Shown: positions 1 through 8,539 of the stretch, piece by piece
Position numbering within the stretch: the first letter of the stretch is position 1
Layout of the letters: the number at the start of each line of letters is the position of its first letter
NCBI RefSeq assembly: GCF_001514305.1
Contig: NZ_KQ949096.1
Span: 64,131-128,130 of the forward strand
Reading direction: 5' to 3'
Source of the DNA: Streptomyces dysideae
Lineage (GTDB): Bacteria > Actinomycetota > Actinomycetes > Streptomycetales > Streptomycetaceae
DNA length: 64,000 bases
Notes under the pieces: generated by a model
Databases searched by the model: none
What the model saw: only the letters and a program-made list of their open reading frames with translations
Told to the model about the DNA's origin: nothing
Position numbers and translations under genes: made by a program

Positions 1-55
1 CGAGTTGACACGACACGCACCACTAATTCATCGACGGACCCAAGGAGAGCAACCG

Positions 56-1201
56 GTGGGCGACTTGTACCGATTCATCCACGCGGAGAAGGCCAACTAC
101 CCCATCACCCTGCTGTGCCGGGCGATGAAAGTCGCCCGCTCCTCCTACTACGCCTGGCGTGACGGCGAAGCCGCCCGCCGGGTCCGCCAGATGGCCGCCG
201 ACGCGCTCGCGCACGAGATCACCGTGCTGCACATCGCCTCCCGCAAAACCTACGGCGTCCCGCGGATCCACGCCGAACTGCGGCGTCTGGGGCGGCGGGT
301 GAACCGCAAGCGCATCGCCCGAGTGATGCGGGAACGCGACATCCGCGGTGTCACCCGCCGCAAGCGGCGCTCGCTGACACGCGCGGACAAGAGGGCCCGG
401 CCGGCCCCGGACCTGATCGGCCGCGACTACAAGATCCATCTCAGTGAGAGCTGTGACGACCCTGGGGCGTCGAAGCGCCCGCACTTGATCACCCACGTTG
501 TCACGACCGACGCCACGGTCAACGACGCGATGGTCGTCGAGGAGGTCCACGACCGACTCACCAGCAAGGGTCTCTTACCAGGGGAGCATCTCCTGGACGC
601 TGGCTACACCTCGGCCGAGCTGCTGCTCACCGCGCCGACCACCCGTGGCGTCTGCGTCGTCGGCCCAGTCTGGTCCAACAACACCCGGCAGTCGGCATCG
701 GGCGGAGGCTTCGGCAAGTCCGCCTTCACCATCAACTGGCAGGCCAAGCACGCACTTTGCCCGACCGGCGCCACCAGCAGGTATTGGACGGAGGGAGTGG
801 ACAACAACGGCCGGGACGCGATCCGCATCCGCTTCGCGACCGCCACCTGCGCGCCCTGCCCGGTGCGCGATCAGTGCACCAGATCAACCCAGTACGGGCG
901 GCAGCTGACTGTCCGGCCCCAGGAACAGGACGCGGTGTTGGAACGCGTCCGAGCGGAGCAGTCCACCGACGAGTGGAAGGACCGCTACGCGGCCCGCGCC
1001 GGCGTGGAAGGCACCATCCACCAGGCCGTCGCGACCGCCGGCGCCCGCCGGACCCGCTACATCGGCCTGGCCAAGACGCGGCTCGCGCACATTCTCACAG
1101 CAACCGCCATCAACTTGATCCGCCTCGACGCCTGGTGGAACGAAACCCCCCTCGCACGCACGCGTATCTCCCGACTGGCAGCCCTTGACCTCGCAGCGTG
1201 A
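56..1201 (+). pseudogene. Chimeric transposase (IS3 OrfB N-terminus fused to IS1182 C-terminus)
   Basis: The GTG at 56 follows an AAGGAG ribosome-binding site and fits the usual IS3 OrfB start (YRFIHAEKANYPI). The HTH_21-type N-terminal domain continues to RPAPDLIGRDY. The protein then switches at about nt 431 to KIHLSESCDDPG and a C-terminal half typical of IS1182 transposases, with HLLDAGY, a CAPCPVRDQC cysteine cluster and RYIGLAKTRL. It lacks the IS3 DDE catalytic core and the IS1182 N-terminal half. The frame is open across the junction, so a hybrid protein of 382 aa could be made. The domain assignments are from family knowledge; that it cannot transpose is inferred. Confidence 0.75.
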
Positions 1202-1210
1202 GGTCAATTG

Positions 1211-1327
1211 GGCAACAGGGTCATCGAGACCTTCTACAACCGCCGCCGCCTGCGCAAGCACAAGGTCTTCGGCTACCTCACCCCAGCCGAGACCAGGCAG
1301 CGGCATCAGCACGCCCTCGCGGCGTAG
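1211..1327 (+). pseudogene. IS3 transposase C-terminal fragment
   Basis: The translation contains ETFYNRRRLRKHKVFGYL followed by TPAETRQRHQHALAA and a TAG stop. This is the standard C-terminal end of IS3-family OrfB proteins. It is in the same reading frame as the chimeric transposase before it and is separated from it only by the IS1182 stop codon. This supports an insertion or replacement inside one original IS3 gene. No start codon of its own is expected. Confidence 0.7.
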
Positions 1328-1489
1328 ACATTGAGTGTCCAAGATCACGGGGAAACTTCACGCACAAGCCTCACCCACGAAATAAACACACCGCCCAGTA
1401 CAGCTGAGCAACACCAGGCCACAACCAAGATCAATAAGCAAACGCGTCAGCTACGCCGTACCACACAGCAACCGGATTGCGGCGCGGGT
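1328..1489. other. Non-coding gap between IS remnant and AraC gene
   Basis: No convincing gene, hairpin or promoter is visible. The stretch is less GC-rich than its neighbours and lies at the 3' end of the minus-strand AraC gene, next to the IS remnant. Confidence 0.4.
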
Positions 1490-2347
1490 TCAGCCCGTCG
1501 CGTCGGCGTCGTGAGCCCTCGCCTGCCATGTGCTCGGGGACATGCCGTAGGCCGCCCGGAAGGCCCGGGTGAACTGGGTGGGGTGGGAGAAGCCCCAGCG
1601 CTGTGCGACCACCGACACGCCCGGACCGGATCGCCCGCCACGGCCGAGTTCCTCACGGCACTTCTCCAGGCGGCACCGTTGGATCAAACGGGCCACGGTC
1701 AGTTCTTCGTCCTGGAAGAGCTTGTGCAGATAGCGCACGGAGATGTGGTGGGCGCGGGCGATCGATTCCGGCGTCAGGTCCGGGTCGGCGAGGTTCTCCG
1801 TGATGAAGGACTTGATCCGTCCGGGCAGGGCCAAAGGGGCGTCGCTCTCGGCGCCGCCGTCCTGGTGGTGTGTGAGCCGCTCGGCGAACAGGCTGGCAAG
1901 GAGATCCATTGCCTTGCCCGCAAGCCGCTCGCCGACCTCGGGCACCCAGTGGGCTCCCTCGGCGGCGAGTTCGGAAAGGAAGCACGAAACCAGCGCGCCC
2001 AGCCCCTGGTCGCCACGGACGGTCTCACGCGTCAGGCATCGCAGTTCGGGGCTGCTCAGTCCCAGGGCATGACGCGGCACGACGAAGCAGACGACGTGCC
2101 CTTCGGAGCGCACGTCGAACGGACGCACCGCCTCGAAGATCACGAAGTCTCCTGCCCTGAGGGTGACCTCGCCATCGCCTCGGCTGATCGTCCCCGACCC
2201 CCGGTACTGCAGGGCGACCACGAGTTCCGCCGCGCCGCGCCCGATGTCACACGAGCCTCCGGCGGGCCGGCCGTCGGAGCCGTCCACGGTGAAGAGCTCC
2301 ATGTATCCGATATGCCTGGAGGCGCCATCGGCAGGAATGCTGATCAT
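1490..2347 (-). CDS. AraC-family transcriptional regulator
   Basis: The 285-aa protein has an N-terminal cupin-like sensing region (LRAGDFVIFEAVRPFDV) typical of the AraC-binding-domain-like family. The C-terminal double HTH contains ARAHHISVRYLHKLF and the signature YGMSPSTWQ. It should bind DNA as a ligand-responsive activator or repressor. The ATG at 2347 is the only good start, because a TAA lies 14 codons upstream in frame. The protein lacks about 50 N-terminal residues found in the paralog at 5350-6408. Its ribosome-binding site is weak. It is one of three intact AraC paralogs in the left 20 kb. The target is unknown. Confidence 0.88.
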   Translation of the reverse strand: MISIPADGASRHIGYMELFTVDGSDGRPAGGSCDIGRGAAELVVALQYRGSGTISRGDGEVTLRAGDFVIFEAVRPFDVRSEGHVVCFVVPRHALGLSSPELRCLTRETVRGDQGLGALVSCFLSELAAEGAHWVPEVGERLAGKAMDLLASLFAERLTHHQDGGAESDAPLALPGRIKSFITENLADPDLTPESIARAHHISVRYLHKLFQDEELTVARLIQRCRLEKCREELGRGGRSGPGVSVVAQRWGFSHPTQFTRAFRAAYGMSPSTWQARAHDADATG

Positions 2348-2489
2348 GGATTTCGTGATTCCGTCTTCCCGTATCGGACGCCGCAGGTCTTATGACGCAC
2401 GCCATCCCTTTCTTGTCATTGTCAGTGTGATACGTGATGACGCAGGCGCGAAAAAGGGGTGGTCCACCATGTGAGCTGTCTCCGGGAGT

Positions 2490-2837
2490 CATCCAGTGGT
2501 GAGCGCACGCCACTCGCGGCGGCATTCCTCGAGCCTGCGGCGCAGGATTCACCGGCCCGTTGTGGTGCCCTGGCTCTGGAAGAGCCTGCGCCCAGGACCG
2601 GATCTGCAGAAACAGCACCCGCTGGGCGACATCTGCCCAGTCCCGCGTCACCGCGCAAGTGCGTCCCGGCGAGGCGGTGAAGATCGCGGTCCGGCACCGG
2701 CAGCGCCCGCCTGGGCAGCATGAACGTCGGCCACTGCGGGAAGCTGAGGGCATGGCGGAAATACGCCTGCATCAACGCGTCGGCGAAGAGGCGCGGTCGC
2801 GGACCGGTACTGACTCCGTGGACACGTGGACGGTCAT
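2490..2837 (-). pseudogene. Decayed AraC-family regulator
   Basis: The ATG at 2837 opens MTVHVSTESVPVRDRA, nearly identical to the start of the intact gene at 5350 (MVVHVSTDSVPVRDRA). The match then breaks into pieces in different frames: DALMQAYFRHALSFPQ, FMLPRRALPVPDRDLHRLAG, VAQRVLFLQIRS, and LFQSQGTTTGR-stop-ILRRRLEECRREW. At least two internal deletions, frameshifts and a stop are present. The sequence upstream (about 2870-2900) also resembles, in inverted orientation, the stretch before the 5350 gene. The pair therefore looks like an old inverted duplication. Confidence 0.78.
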
Positions 2838-3311
2838 GCTGACTCCGTCGGACTTACAGCAGCGCGGTGATCGCGCGGAGCGACCGTTCACCGGATGCGG
2901 CGGTGTGCCGGTCGCCTCCCGTACGGGAAAAGTAAGCCATCTGGTCGGCGATTTTCCGGTCACCCGAACGCCGGGCACACGACAGTCGTCCTCTTTCTCA
3001 GCCGGCGGTGAAGGACGTTCTTTCCCAGGCTCCCGCACTCAATGAATTGCCGTTTCTCATACCGGAATTGACCCACGGCTTCCAGCACAGGGTGGGAGGA
3101 GCTACGGTGCGCGAGACGATCCGCCCTTGGCCATCCCGACAGGGGCCCCACATCGGCTGGACTCCGCCCAGACGATCACAGTGATGGGGAGAAGCACGAC
3201 GAACCCGGCCGTGGCGTAGATCCAGAATGAGCCCGCCGCTGTCCGGCCGCTTCCGGCAGGGACGTGCGGTGGCCGCGCGCCAGCGCGACCGTGGTGAGGA
3301 GGCCGTGGATG
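2838..3311. other. Degenerate region, no intact gene
   Basis: No complete gene is recognisable. On the minus strand a short open stretch ending at 3102 encodes a hydrophobic segment (FVVLLPITVIVWAE) that could be the last membrane helix of a lost transporter. It has no start of its own and no family was identified. Confidence 0.4.
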
Positions 3312-3352
3312 ACCCTCTCGGCGGGGCGGGTCGGCCGCCCCGCCGAGAGGGT
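3312..3352 (-). terminator. Hairpin terminator after the WhiB-like gene
   Basis: Perfect 18-bp inverted repeat (3312-3329 and 3335-3352) with a 5-nt loop, lying 60 bp beyond the stop of the WhiB-like gene. No U-tract follows, as is common for Streptomyces terminators. Confidence 0.75.
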
Positions 3353-3411
3353 CCGCTTGTTGCGGCCGGGGCTTCGAACGCCGTCGCGGGGCTGCGAACG
3401 GCGTTGCGGAG

Positions 3412-3669
3412 TCAGCTGCGCGCTTGTCGAGATCGGTTGCGGGCGGCGCGGCGCTTCATCGCACGACGTTCCTCCTCGCTCAAGCCACCCCACACGCCGG
3501 CGTCCTGGCCGGAATCGAGCGCCCACTGCCCACACTTCTCCAGCACGGGGCAGATACGGCACAGAGCCTTGGCTTCCTCGATCTGCAGCAGCGCCGGACC
3601 GGAGTTGCCAATGGGAAAGAACAACTCAGGGTCCTCCTCACGGCATGCTGCCTTGAAACGCCAGTCCAT
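3412..3669 (-). CDS. WhiB-like (Wbl) iron-sulfur regulator, WblE/WhiB1 type
   Basis: The 85-aa protein starts MDWRFKAACREEDPELFFP. Four cysteines at 9, 37, 40 and 46 match the Wbl [4Fe-4S] cluster ligands. The G-V-W-G-G turn at 58-62 and a basic C-terminal tail (RRAMKRRAARNR) complete the family pattern. Length and sequence are closest to WblE of Streptomyces, the counterpart of mycobacterial WhiB1. Wbl proteins bind the principal sigma factor and respond to redox or NO. It lies 47 bp downstream of an SsgA-like gene on the same strand, so the two are probably co-transcribed. The core genome normally has its own wblE elsewhere, so this is likely an extra paralog. Confidence 0.92.
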   Translation of the reverse strand: MDWRFKAACREEDPELFFPIGNSGPALLQIEEAKALCRICPVLEKCGQWALDSGQDAGVWGGLSEEERRAMKRRAARNRSRQARS

Positions 3670-3716
3670 GACGATCCTTTCTGTGACAAGCAACGGGGTG
3701 GCGGGAGACGGGCCGG

Positions 3717-4238
3717 TCAGCCGAGGTCCTGGACGAGGCGACACGCGAGTTGGTCGAGGTCGAGGTGGCGGTGTTCCGTACCAAGGGGCACGGCTCGGCA
3801 CGTCCGCTTGAGGAAAGCGGCGATCATCCGGGCCGGGGCCTCCAGCACGGCGTACACATGGTGAGCTTTCAGAGTGATCTGTACGGTGTCCACGCCGTTG
3901 TGGCGGGAGGGGCTGATCTCCACATCGCCGGCACCGACCGGCTCGAGCAGCCCGCCGATGAGCAGCGTGCGGGCGAAGACCCAGTCCAGCGTGTCGTCGT
4001 CCACGCGGAAGGTGATGCGCACGGCGTAAGGGTCGGTGCTCCTGTAGCAGAGGTCTCCGGAAAACAGCACAACCCTGTCGTCCGGGACAACGAGTCTCCA
4101 CGACACAGGTTCGGAGCTGATCACCACCGGTCCCCGTGGTGTGTCCGTCCCCTGTCCCGAATCCGGAATCAGCTTGCGCCGGTTCTCTGGCTGGTGGCCC
4201 ACCGCCTGATCGCGCGGGCCAGTCGGATTCTGGCTCAT
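3717..4238 (-). CDS. SsgA-like (SALP) sporulation/cell-division regulator
   Basis: The 173-aa product has the SsgA/SsgB core: RSTDPYAVRITFRVDDDTLDW, VFARTLLIGGLLEPVGAGDV, EISPSRHNG and AVPLGTEHRHLDLDQL. SALPs act in septum placement and spore wall assembly in sporulating actinomycetes. SsgB itself recruits FtsZ. The ATG at 4238 is chosen because an AGGA box precedes it and the MSQNPTGP start resembles that of the second, broken SALP copy (MSQSPELRTP). About 35 N-terminal residues are extra compared with SsgB. The WhiB-like gene follows on the same strand. Which septation step it affects cannot be told from sequence. Confidence 0.9.
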   Translation of the reverse strand: MSQNPTGPRDQAVGHQPENRRKLIPDSGQGTDTPRGPVVISSEPVSWRLVVPDDRVVLFSGDLCYRSTDPYAVRITFRVDDDTLDWVFARTLLIGGLLEPVGAGDVEISPSRHNGVDTVQITLKAHHVYAVLEAPARMIAAFLKRTCRAVPLGTEHRHLDLDQLACRLVQDLG

Positions 4239-4965
4239 CGGTGTCCTCTCCTGTTCGAGCGGCCTCTGGTTACGAGGAATGCGGCCCCTGCTCGTGTGGA
4301 ATGTCGGGTGTCTGCCCGGAATTGCGGCCGAATCTAGAATGATTAGTTCCGCTTGTGTTGGCGGAGAGTGCACTTGCTCTTGTCCTACACCGACTGGCTG
4401 ACGCGTGCTGCGCGCGCCCGCGGAGGGAAAGGCGGCGCGCTCAGTCACTCGAGCCCCGGCAGCGAGACCAGGGCGCCGACGGTCATCAGCGCCTCACCTG
4501 CTCGCGGTGTCCTCGGCGATCTCACCGGTCTGCCGGTCGCGCACCCTCAGCTCGGCGGACGCTTCCTCGGTCAGTCGTCCCTGGCCCGCCATGCCGGTCG
4601 TCGACGAGCGCAGCGTCGTACCGATCGAGGCCACAGACGAGGACCGACTCGCTCTGCTCGCCCCGATCGGATGCGGCGTCCAGGCGTCGCCGTCCAGCAT
4701 CAGCCGGTCACTCCTGGGGACGCCGGCTTCGGCGCCGAGCCGCGCCGGTGTGTGGAGGCCGTCGACGAGCTCACCCTCGCCCAGGTGGGCACGGCAGCCA
4801 CCACTCCTGCGTCTGGGTCCAGCTCATTCCGGGCCCGGGCGGCTCAGGGCGCCGCACCCAGCTGGTCGAGCGTGCGCAGGGCGTCGCCCAAGCTGGGTGC
4901 GGGCCTGGGGGATGCCGCGGATCCTGCGCAGCCACACCGGCCCCCGGACCGAGGCGCGGCCGTCG
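4239..4965. other. Degenerate region before a LuxR HTH tail
   Basis: No intact gene is seen on either strand. The plus strand is open from 4405 but its translation before 4966 has no recognisable domain and looks like decayed sequence. The left edge should contain the promoter of the SsgA-like/WhiB-like pair, but no clear -35/-10 pair was identified. Confidence 0.4.
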
Positions 4966-5181
4966 GTGCTCACCGCTCAGGAGCTGCAGATCGCCGGCCT
5001 GGCGTCCCGGGGCCTGTCCAACAAACAGATCGGTGAGCGGCTGAATCTCTCGCACCGCACGGTCAGCACCCACCTGTACAAGATCTTTCCCAAGCTCGGC
5101 ATCGCCTCGCGCACCGAACTCCGTGCGGCGCTGGACGCTGGGGGACCCCCTTCCGACGGCGCCGGAAGGGACATTTCCTAA
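4966..5181 (+). pseudogene. LuxR-family HTH domain fragment
   Basis: The last 71 residues of an open frame encode a complete LuxR-type HTH: LTAQELQIAGLASRGLSNKQ, then IGERLNLSHRTVSTHLYKIF and PKLGIASRTELRAAL. The regulatory or ATPase part that normally precedes such a domain is missing or scrambled upstream. Large LAL-type regulators end this way, so this is probably their C-terminal remnant. A near-copy of the domain occurs at 19.1-19.3 kb. It may still be translated as the end of a longer frame, but no good start was found. Confidence 0.7.
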
Positions 5182-5349
5182 CAGCCCCGGAGAATGTTAA
5201 GTTATCTGACAGCCGTAAGATGACCGGATAATCGCAGAGCCACGGTAGGCATCCCGCCGCGCAGCGCGGGTACCGGCCGGCGAACCGCCGCGTCCGGTGA
5301 ACGGTCCGCCGCGCTACTGCCGCGCCGCAGCAAGCCCGTCGGAGTCAGC

Positions 5350-6408
5350 ATGGTCGTCCACGTGTCCACCGATTCTGTACCGGTCCGCGACCGTGCCGCC
5401 TTCTTCGCCGACGCGCTGGCGCAGGCATACCTCCGCAATGCCATCACCATTCCGGAAGGGCCGAGGCCGTTCTCGGCATCCCTCACCAGCGACCGGCTCG
5501 GCCCGCTCCAGGTGTCCAATCTGCTCGCCGAGCCGTACCAGGTCAGCCGCACTCGGAGAATGATCTCGCACGATCCTGACGAATACGTCTTCATCGGCCT
5601 GCAACGCAGGGGAGCGTCCGCGTTCTTGCAGGACGGCCGGGAAGCCATCTCCCTGCGGCCGGGTGATTTCACCCTTTTCGCCACCAGCATTCCTGTTACG
5701 GCGCAGTACGGCGAATCCCTGGAGATCGCGACGTTCGTGCTGCCGAGGCGCGCTCTGGCGGTGCCGGATTCCGATCTGTACCGCATCACCGGATCGGTCG
5801 TCCGGGGTGACGAGGGACTGGGTAGGCTGATGTCGTCCTTCCTGTCACGGATTGTCGACACTGCGGACTCGTACACTCCCGAAGCCGGCGAGGAGGTCGC
5901 ACGCAACGCGACCGCCCTCTTCGCCACACTCACGGCCGAACGGCTTGGGCGCGACGGGTTCGACGTCGACGCAGCCCAGCGCGTGCTGCATCTGCGGGTC
6001 CGGTCCTTCATCAACCGGAATCTGGCCGATCCCGACCTGTCGGCCGCGTCGATCGCCCGGGCGCACCATGTCTCCGCTCGCTACATACAAAGGCTCTTCC
6101 AGAGCCAGGGCACGACAGTGGGCCGGTGGATCCTGCGGCGCAGGCTCGAGGAGTGCCGCCGTGAGCTGGAGCGAATAAGCCCCCGCGTGCCCGCTGTGGG
6201 CGAGGTCGCACGACGCTGGGGGTTCACCAGTCCGGCCCGCTTCAGCCACGCCTTCAAGGCGGCCTACGGGATGTCGCCCAGCGAGTGGCGGGCCGCCACC
6301 GGCTTCCCGACCGAAAAAGCATATGGCACGATAAGATTCGATATCGGCACGGATCGTGCCGTTTTGTTCGAAGGTGGCGACCGTCGCGCCCCACGCGTCG
6401 GGCAGTAG
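5350..6408 (+). CDS. AraC-family transcriptional regulator
   Basis: The 352-aa protein begins MVVHVSTDSVPVRDRAAFF, typical of the AraC-binding-domain-like group. A cupin-like region follows (LRPGDFTLFATSIPVTAQYG). The C-terminal double HTH has SIARAHHVSARYIQRLF and VARRWGFTSPARFSHAFKAA, ending in YGMSPSEWR. GGAG lies 6 nt before the ATG. An extra tail of about 35 residues follows the HTH. It is the longest of the AraC paralogs here and the intact relative of the broken copy at 2490-2837. A fragment of a LuxR-type regulator lies directly upstream. Ligand and targets are unknown. Confidence 0.9.
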   Translation: MVVHVSTDSVPVRDRAAFFADALAQAYLRNAITIPEGPRPFSASLTSDRLGPLQVSNLLAEPYQVSRTRRMISHDPDEYVFIGLQRRGASAFLQDGREAISLRPGDFTLFATSIPVTAQYGESLEIATFVLPRRALAVPDSDLYRITGSVVRGDEGLGRLMSSFLSRIVDTADSYTPEAGEEVARNATALFATLTAERLGRDGFDVDAAQRVLHLRVRSFINRNLADPDLSAASIARAHHVSARYIQRLFQSQGTTVGRWILRRRLEECRRELERISPRVPAVGEVARRWGFTSPARFSHAFKAAYGMSPSEWRAATGFPTEKAYGTIRFDIGTDRAVLFEGGDRRAPRVGQ

Positions 6409-6533
6409 TCCGTGCACCCGCAGTCGGCGGCCCCGCGTACATCCCGGATTGCATGACATCGCACAGCGAACCCGTACTCCCCGCCCGGCGCTCGCCGGTA
6501 AGACCCGGATCCTCCCGACGGCAACCGCGAACT

Positions 6534-6845
6534 GTCCACCGCTCGCAAGGTCATCGGCTGGCGGCGATCCCAGGGCTGGATCACCTGTGGCCCAACCCTC
6601 GGCATCGAGCGCCGCCCAGCCCCGCCGGACCGAACCAAGGCCCTGGCCGAGAACCAGATCGCCGCCCTGTGGCGGCTCGACGCCGCCGTACGGGAGAAGA
6701 CGTTCTGGAAGCTCCTCTACGAGTCCGCCGCGCGGGCGGACGAGGTGCTGTGCCTGAACGTGGAGGACCTGCTACCGCGGACAAGCGCGGCCGGGTCGGC
6801 GCCAAGGACGGCGCCACCGAGTGGATCCACTGGCAGTCCGGCCTG
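6534..6845 (+). pseudogene. Tyrosine recombinase (phage-type integrase) fragment
   Basis: The open frame reads ARKVIGWRRSQGWITCGPT, then PAPPDRTKALAENQIAALWR and LLYESAARADEVLCLNVEDL. This is the start of the catalytic domain of XerC-like integrases, with the first catalytic Arg within AARADEVL. A frameshift near 6770 then leads to KRGRVGAKDGATEWIHW, the next piece of the same family. The C-terminal catalytic His and Tyr are absent, so it cannot be active. It is evidence of past integrative-element activity in this region. Confidence 0.72.
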
Positions 6846-7007
6846 CTGCGCATGACCACGCCGGCCAAGCTCACCGACGCCGGCGTCGACCTCGAGGCCG
6901 CCCCCGCCGTCCTCGCAGCGGCCCGCATGGCGGTTGCGGACGGCGTCCTCGGCTACGCGCTGCTGATCAGCGAAAAGCCCCGCTAGACAGCCTGATCAAA
7001 AGCCTGG
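6846..7007. other. Unassigned remnant sequence
   Basis: A plus-strand open stretch encodes KLTDAGVDLEAAPAVLAAAR and runs to a stop at 6984-6986. It is fused in frame to the integrase debris and no family was recognised. Confidence 0.3.
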
Positions 7008-7163
7008 TCACCGGTCTGGTGGGCGCGCCGTCTGTGTGTCGTAGTCGCGGAGAACCTGCCTGAGGTCGTCCAGCGCCTCCTCGGGGATGTCCGGCAGAGC
7101 GGACTCGGCCACGTACCGGGCGGCAGCCACCAGCGCCGCGAACTCGTAGGCGTGAGCGTTCAC
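7008..7163 (-). CDS. Small hypothetical protein (51 aa), possibly a fragment
   Basis: From the GTG at 7163 the reading frame encodes VNAHAYEFAALVAAARYVAE, SALPDIPEEALDDLRQVLRD and YDTQTARPPDR before a TGA. It has high GC at third positions and the amphipathic helical character of a real protein. No Shine-Dalgarno sequence precedes the GTG. It may instead be the C-terminal end of a lost gene. No function is assigned. Confidence 0.4.
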   Translation of the reverse strand: MNAHAYEFAALVAAARYVAESALPDIPEEALDDLRQVLRDYDTQTARPPDR

Positions 7164-7197
7164 TCGAAGGATGCCCGGCCTCAGTCTGCTCGACGAC

Positions 7198-7914
7198 TCA
7201 CAGCGTCCGTCGCACGCCCGCTTGACGTTCGAGGTTGCGCAGTTGCACAGCCAGATCCCCTTCCACGGCGTCGTGCGCCGGGCCCCGACGTCCTACGGGC
7301 AGAACCTCCTCGCCCCTCATGTCCTCCAGCATGAGAGCGAACGCGGCATACACGGCCACAGCCGCGAGGAGCAGTCCGAAAGCTCCGGAAACATAGCCAA
7401 GCCACGCGGCACCGGTGAAGTTGAAGAGCGAGGCCACTGCGAAGCGCGGCACAGCCACACACAGCACGAACCACATCGCACGCTTGCGGTTCGCGACGGT
7501 CGCCATCAGCAGGGCGAAGACGGCGAACACAAGATTGAGCACGCCGAGCACCTCGGTGCCCGCCGGCGGATTGATGGCCAGCACCAGGGAACTCGCCAGC
7601 CAGGTTCCGGAGAAGCAGGCCATGAGCGTCGCCGCGAGCACGTCCCTCGCCCCGAACGCCAGGATGCTGACGATCAGTTGCAGGATGAAGGCCGGAAGGA
7701 TCGTCAGGGCTACCGCCCGATGAGCATCGCCGCCCAGAAAGCCCAGTTGCAGGCTTCCGACCATGACGGAGGCGATCGCCACCGCGAAGAAACCGACCGG
7801 CATGGGGGAGGCGATGGGGTGGAGGTTGATGCGGGTCATCGGCCGCAGGTCCGGTTCGAAGTGTCTACCTGTCGGCTCGGCCCGCTCCCCAGGCGGTTGG
7901 GCTCTGCTGCTCAT
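7198..7914 (-). CDS. GPR1/FUN34/YaaH-family membrane protein (possible acetate/succinate transporter)
   Basis: The 238-aa protein has six predicted hydrophobic segments and the family's opening pattern, a proline-containing element before helix 1 (SPMPVGFFAVAIASVMVG). Relatives such as SatP/YaaH of E. coli move acetate and succinate. The ATG at 7914 is preceded by AGGAG at good spacing; the frame extends upstream but that part is repeat sequence. A 245-bp inverted-repeat element begins about 17 bp upstream of the start codon, so any promoter must lie within or beyond it. Substrate is not determinable. Confidence 0.82.
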   Translation of the reverse strand: MSSRAQPPGERAEPTGRHFEPDLRPMTRINLHPIASPMPVGFFAVAIASVMVGSLQLGFLGGDAHRAVALTILPAFILQLIVSILAFGARDVLAATLMACFSGTWLASSLVLAINPPAGTEVLGVLNLVFAVFALLMATVANRKRAMWFVLCVAVPRFAVASLFNFTGAAWLGYVSGAFGLLLAAVAVYAAFALMLEDMRGEEVLPVGRRGPAHDAVEGDLAVQLRNLERQAGVRRTL

Positions 7915-7931
7915 GGTGAACTCTCCTGTAA

Positions 7932-8176
7932 GAGGCCGCGCGGATAGGCGGGGCGGGTGAAGGTGGGGGCACCTCCCAGCGGTAGCTGGGGGAGGGGCGA
8001 GGGCCGAGTCCGGCAAGGCGGAGGAGGAAGGCGACGCGGTGGGGGTACTCCCCTGGCTTCGCCGGGGGGACCCCCACCCGTGCCCGAAGGGCTACGGGGG
8101 AGTCGTCGACCGACGACAACGCCGCCGGGCGAGAGCCATCGGCACGCGACGCCGCCCCGCCTATCCGCGCGGCCTC
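7932..8176. repeat. MITE-like element with 25-bp perfect terminal inverted repeats
   Basis: The two ends, 7932-7956 and 8152-8176, are perfect 25-bp inverted repeats beginning GAGGCCGCGCGGATAGGCGG. The 245-bp unit has no gene. Inside it is a GC-rich hairpin (about 8038-8081, GGTGGGGGTACTCCCC near its left arm). No obvious target-site duplication flanks it. Size, perfect termini and lack of coding fit a non-autonomous mobile element. It sits in the 5' region of the GPR1/FUN34/YaaH gene. Confidence 0.6.
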
Positions 8177-8502
8177 CAAGCCGTGTTTACAAAGGAGCGG
8201 GGGCTGATCATCGAGACAGCCGGCATGCGACACTCGGGGCATCGCCAGTGTCTGCCCCACCAAGGGCATGCCGTTCCAGCACGTGGTCGAGTCCTCTCTG
8301 TGTGACGTGGAAGTTGCTGATCGCCAGTGCCCGCCACCTGCACCGCACGCATACTCTCGAGACGTGCTTCGCTCGGCGGCACTGCAAACTGCCTGCGTGG
8401 CGCGGTCGCGGAGGGGCTGGCGCCCCGTTCCCACCAAGGAGCCCGCGCCGTGCTGACCGCGGACCCGCGCCGCGTAACGGCGCGACGCGGCGTTGCTCGC
8501 GC
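8177..8502. other. Gap without recognisable gene
   Basis: The stretch lies between the inverted-repeat element and the terminator of the Dps-like gene. All frames were read and no family motif was found. Confidence 0.4.
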
Positions 8503-8532
8503 TGAGCCGCCGCCGCGAGCGTCGGCGGCTCA
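8503..8532 (-). terminator. Hairpin terminator of the Dps-like gene
   Basis: A 10-bp perfect stem (8503-8512 with 8523-8532) and 10-nt loop lie 7 bp beyond the stop codon of the minus-strand Dps-like gene. Confidence 0.65.
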
Positions 8533-8539
8533 TACCTGT

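Larger units (their letters stand above)
1..1327 (+). mobile_element. Composite IS3 / IS1182 remnant
   Basis: The segment reads as an IS3-family transposase gene (orfB type) whose middle has been replaced by the C-terminal half of an IS1182-type transposase. IS3-like coding runs to about 430, IS1182-like coding from about 431 to 1201, and the IS3 C-terminal tail resumes at 1211 in the same reading frame. The left end lies outside the window, so orfA and the terminal repeats cannot be seen. No target duplication was identified. It is very probably inactive, since neither element keeps a complete DDE domain. Confidence 0.8.

Noticed and set aside
3102..3260. Minus-strand hydrophobic open stretch that could be a transporter end
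   Set aside because: It has no start codon or ribosome-binding site and only one hydrophobic segment. No family could be named.
4494..4700. Minus-strand open frame of 68 codons
   Set aside because: The translation shows no family motif and lies in decayed sequence. It is likely chance at this GC content.
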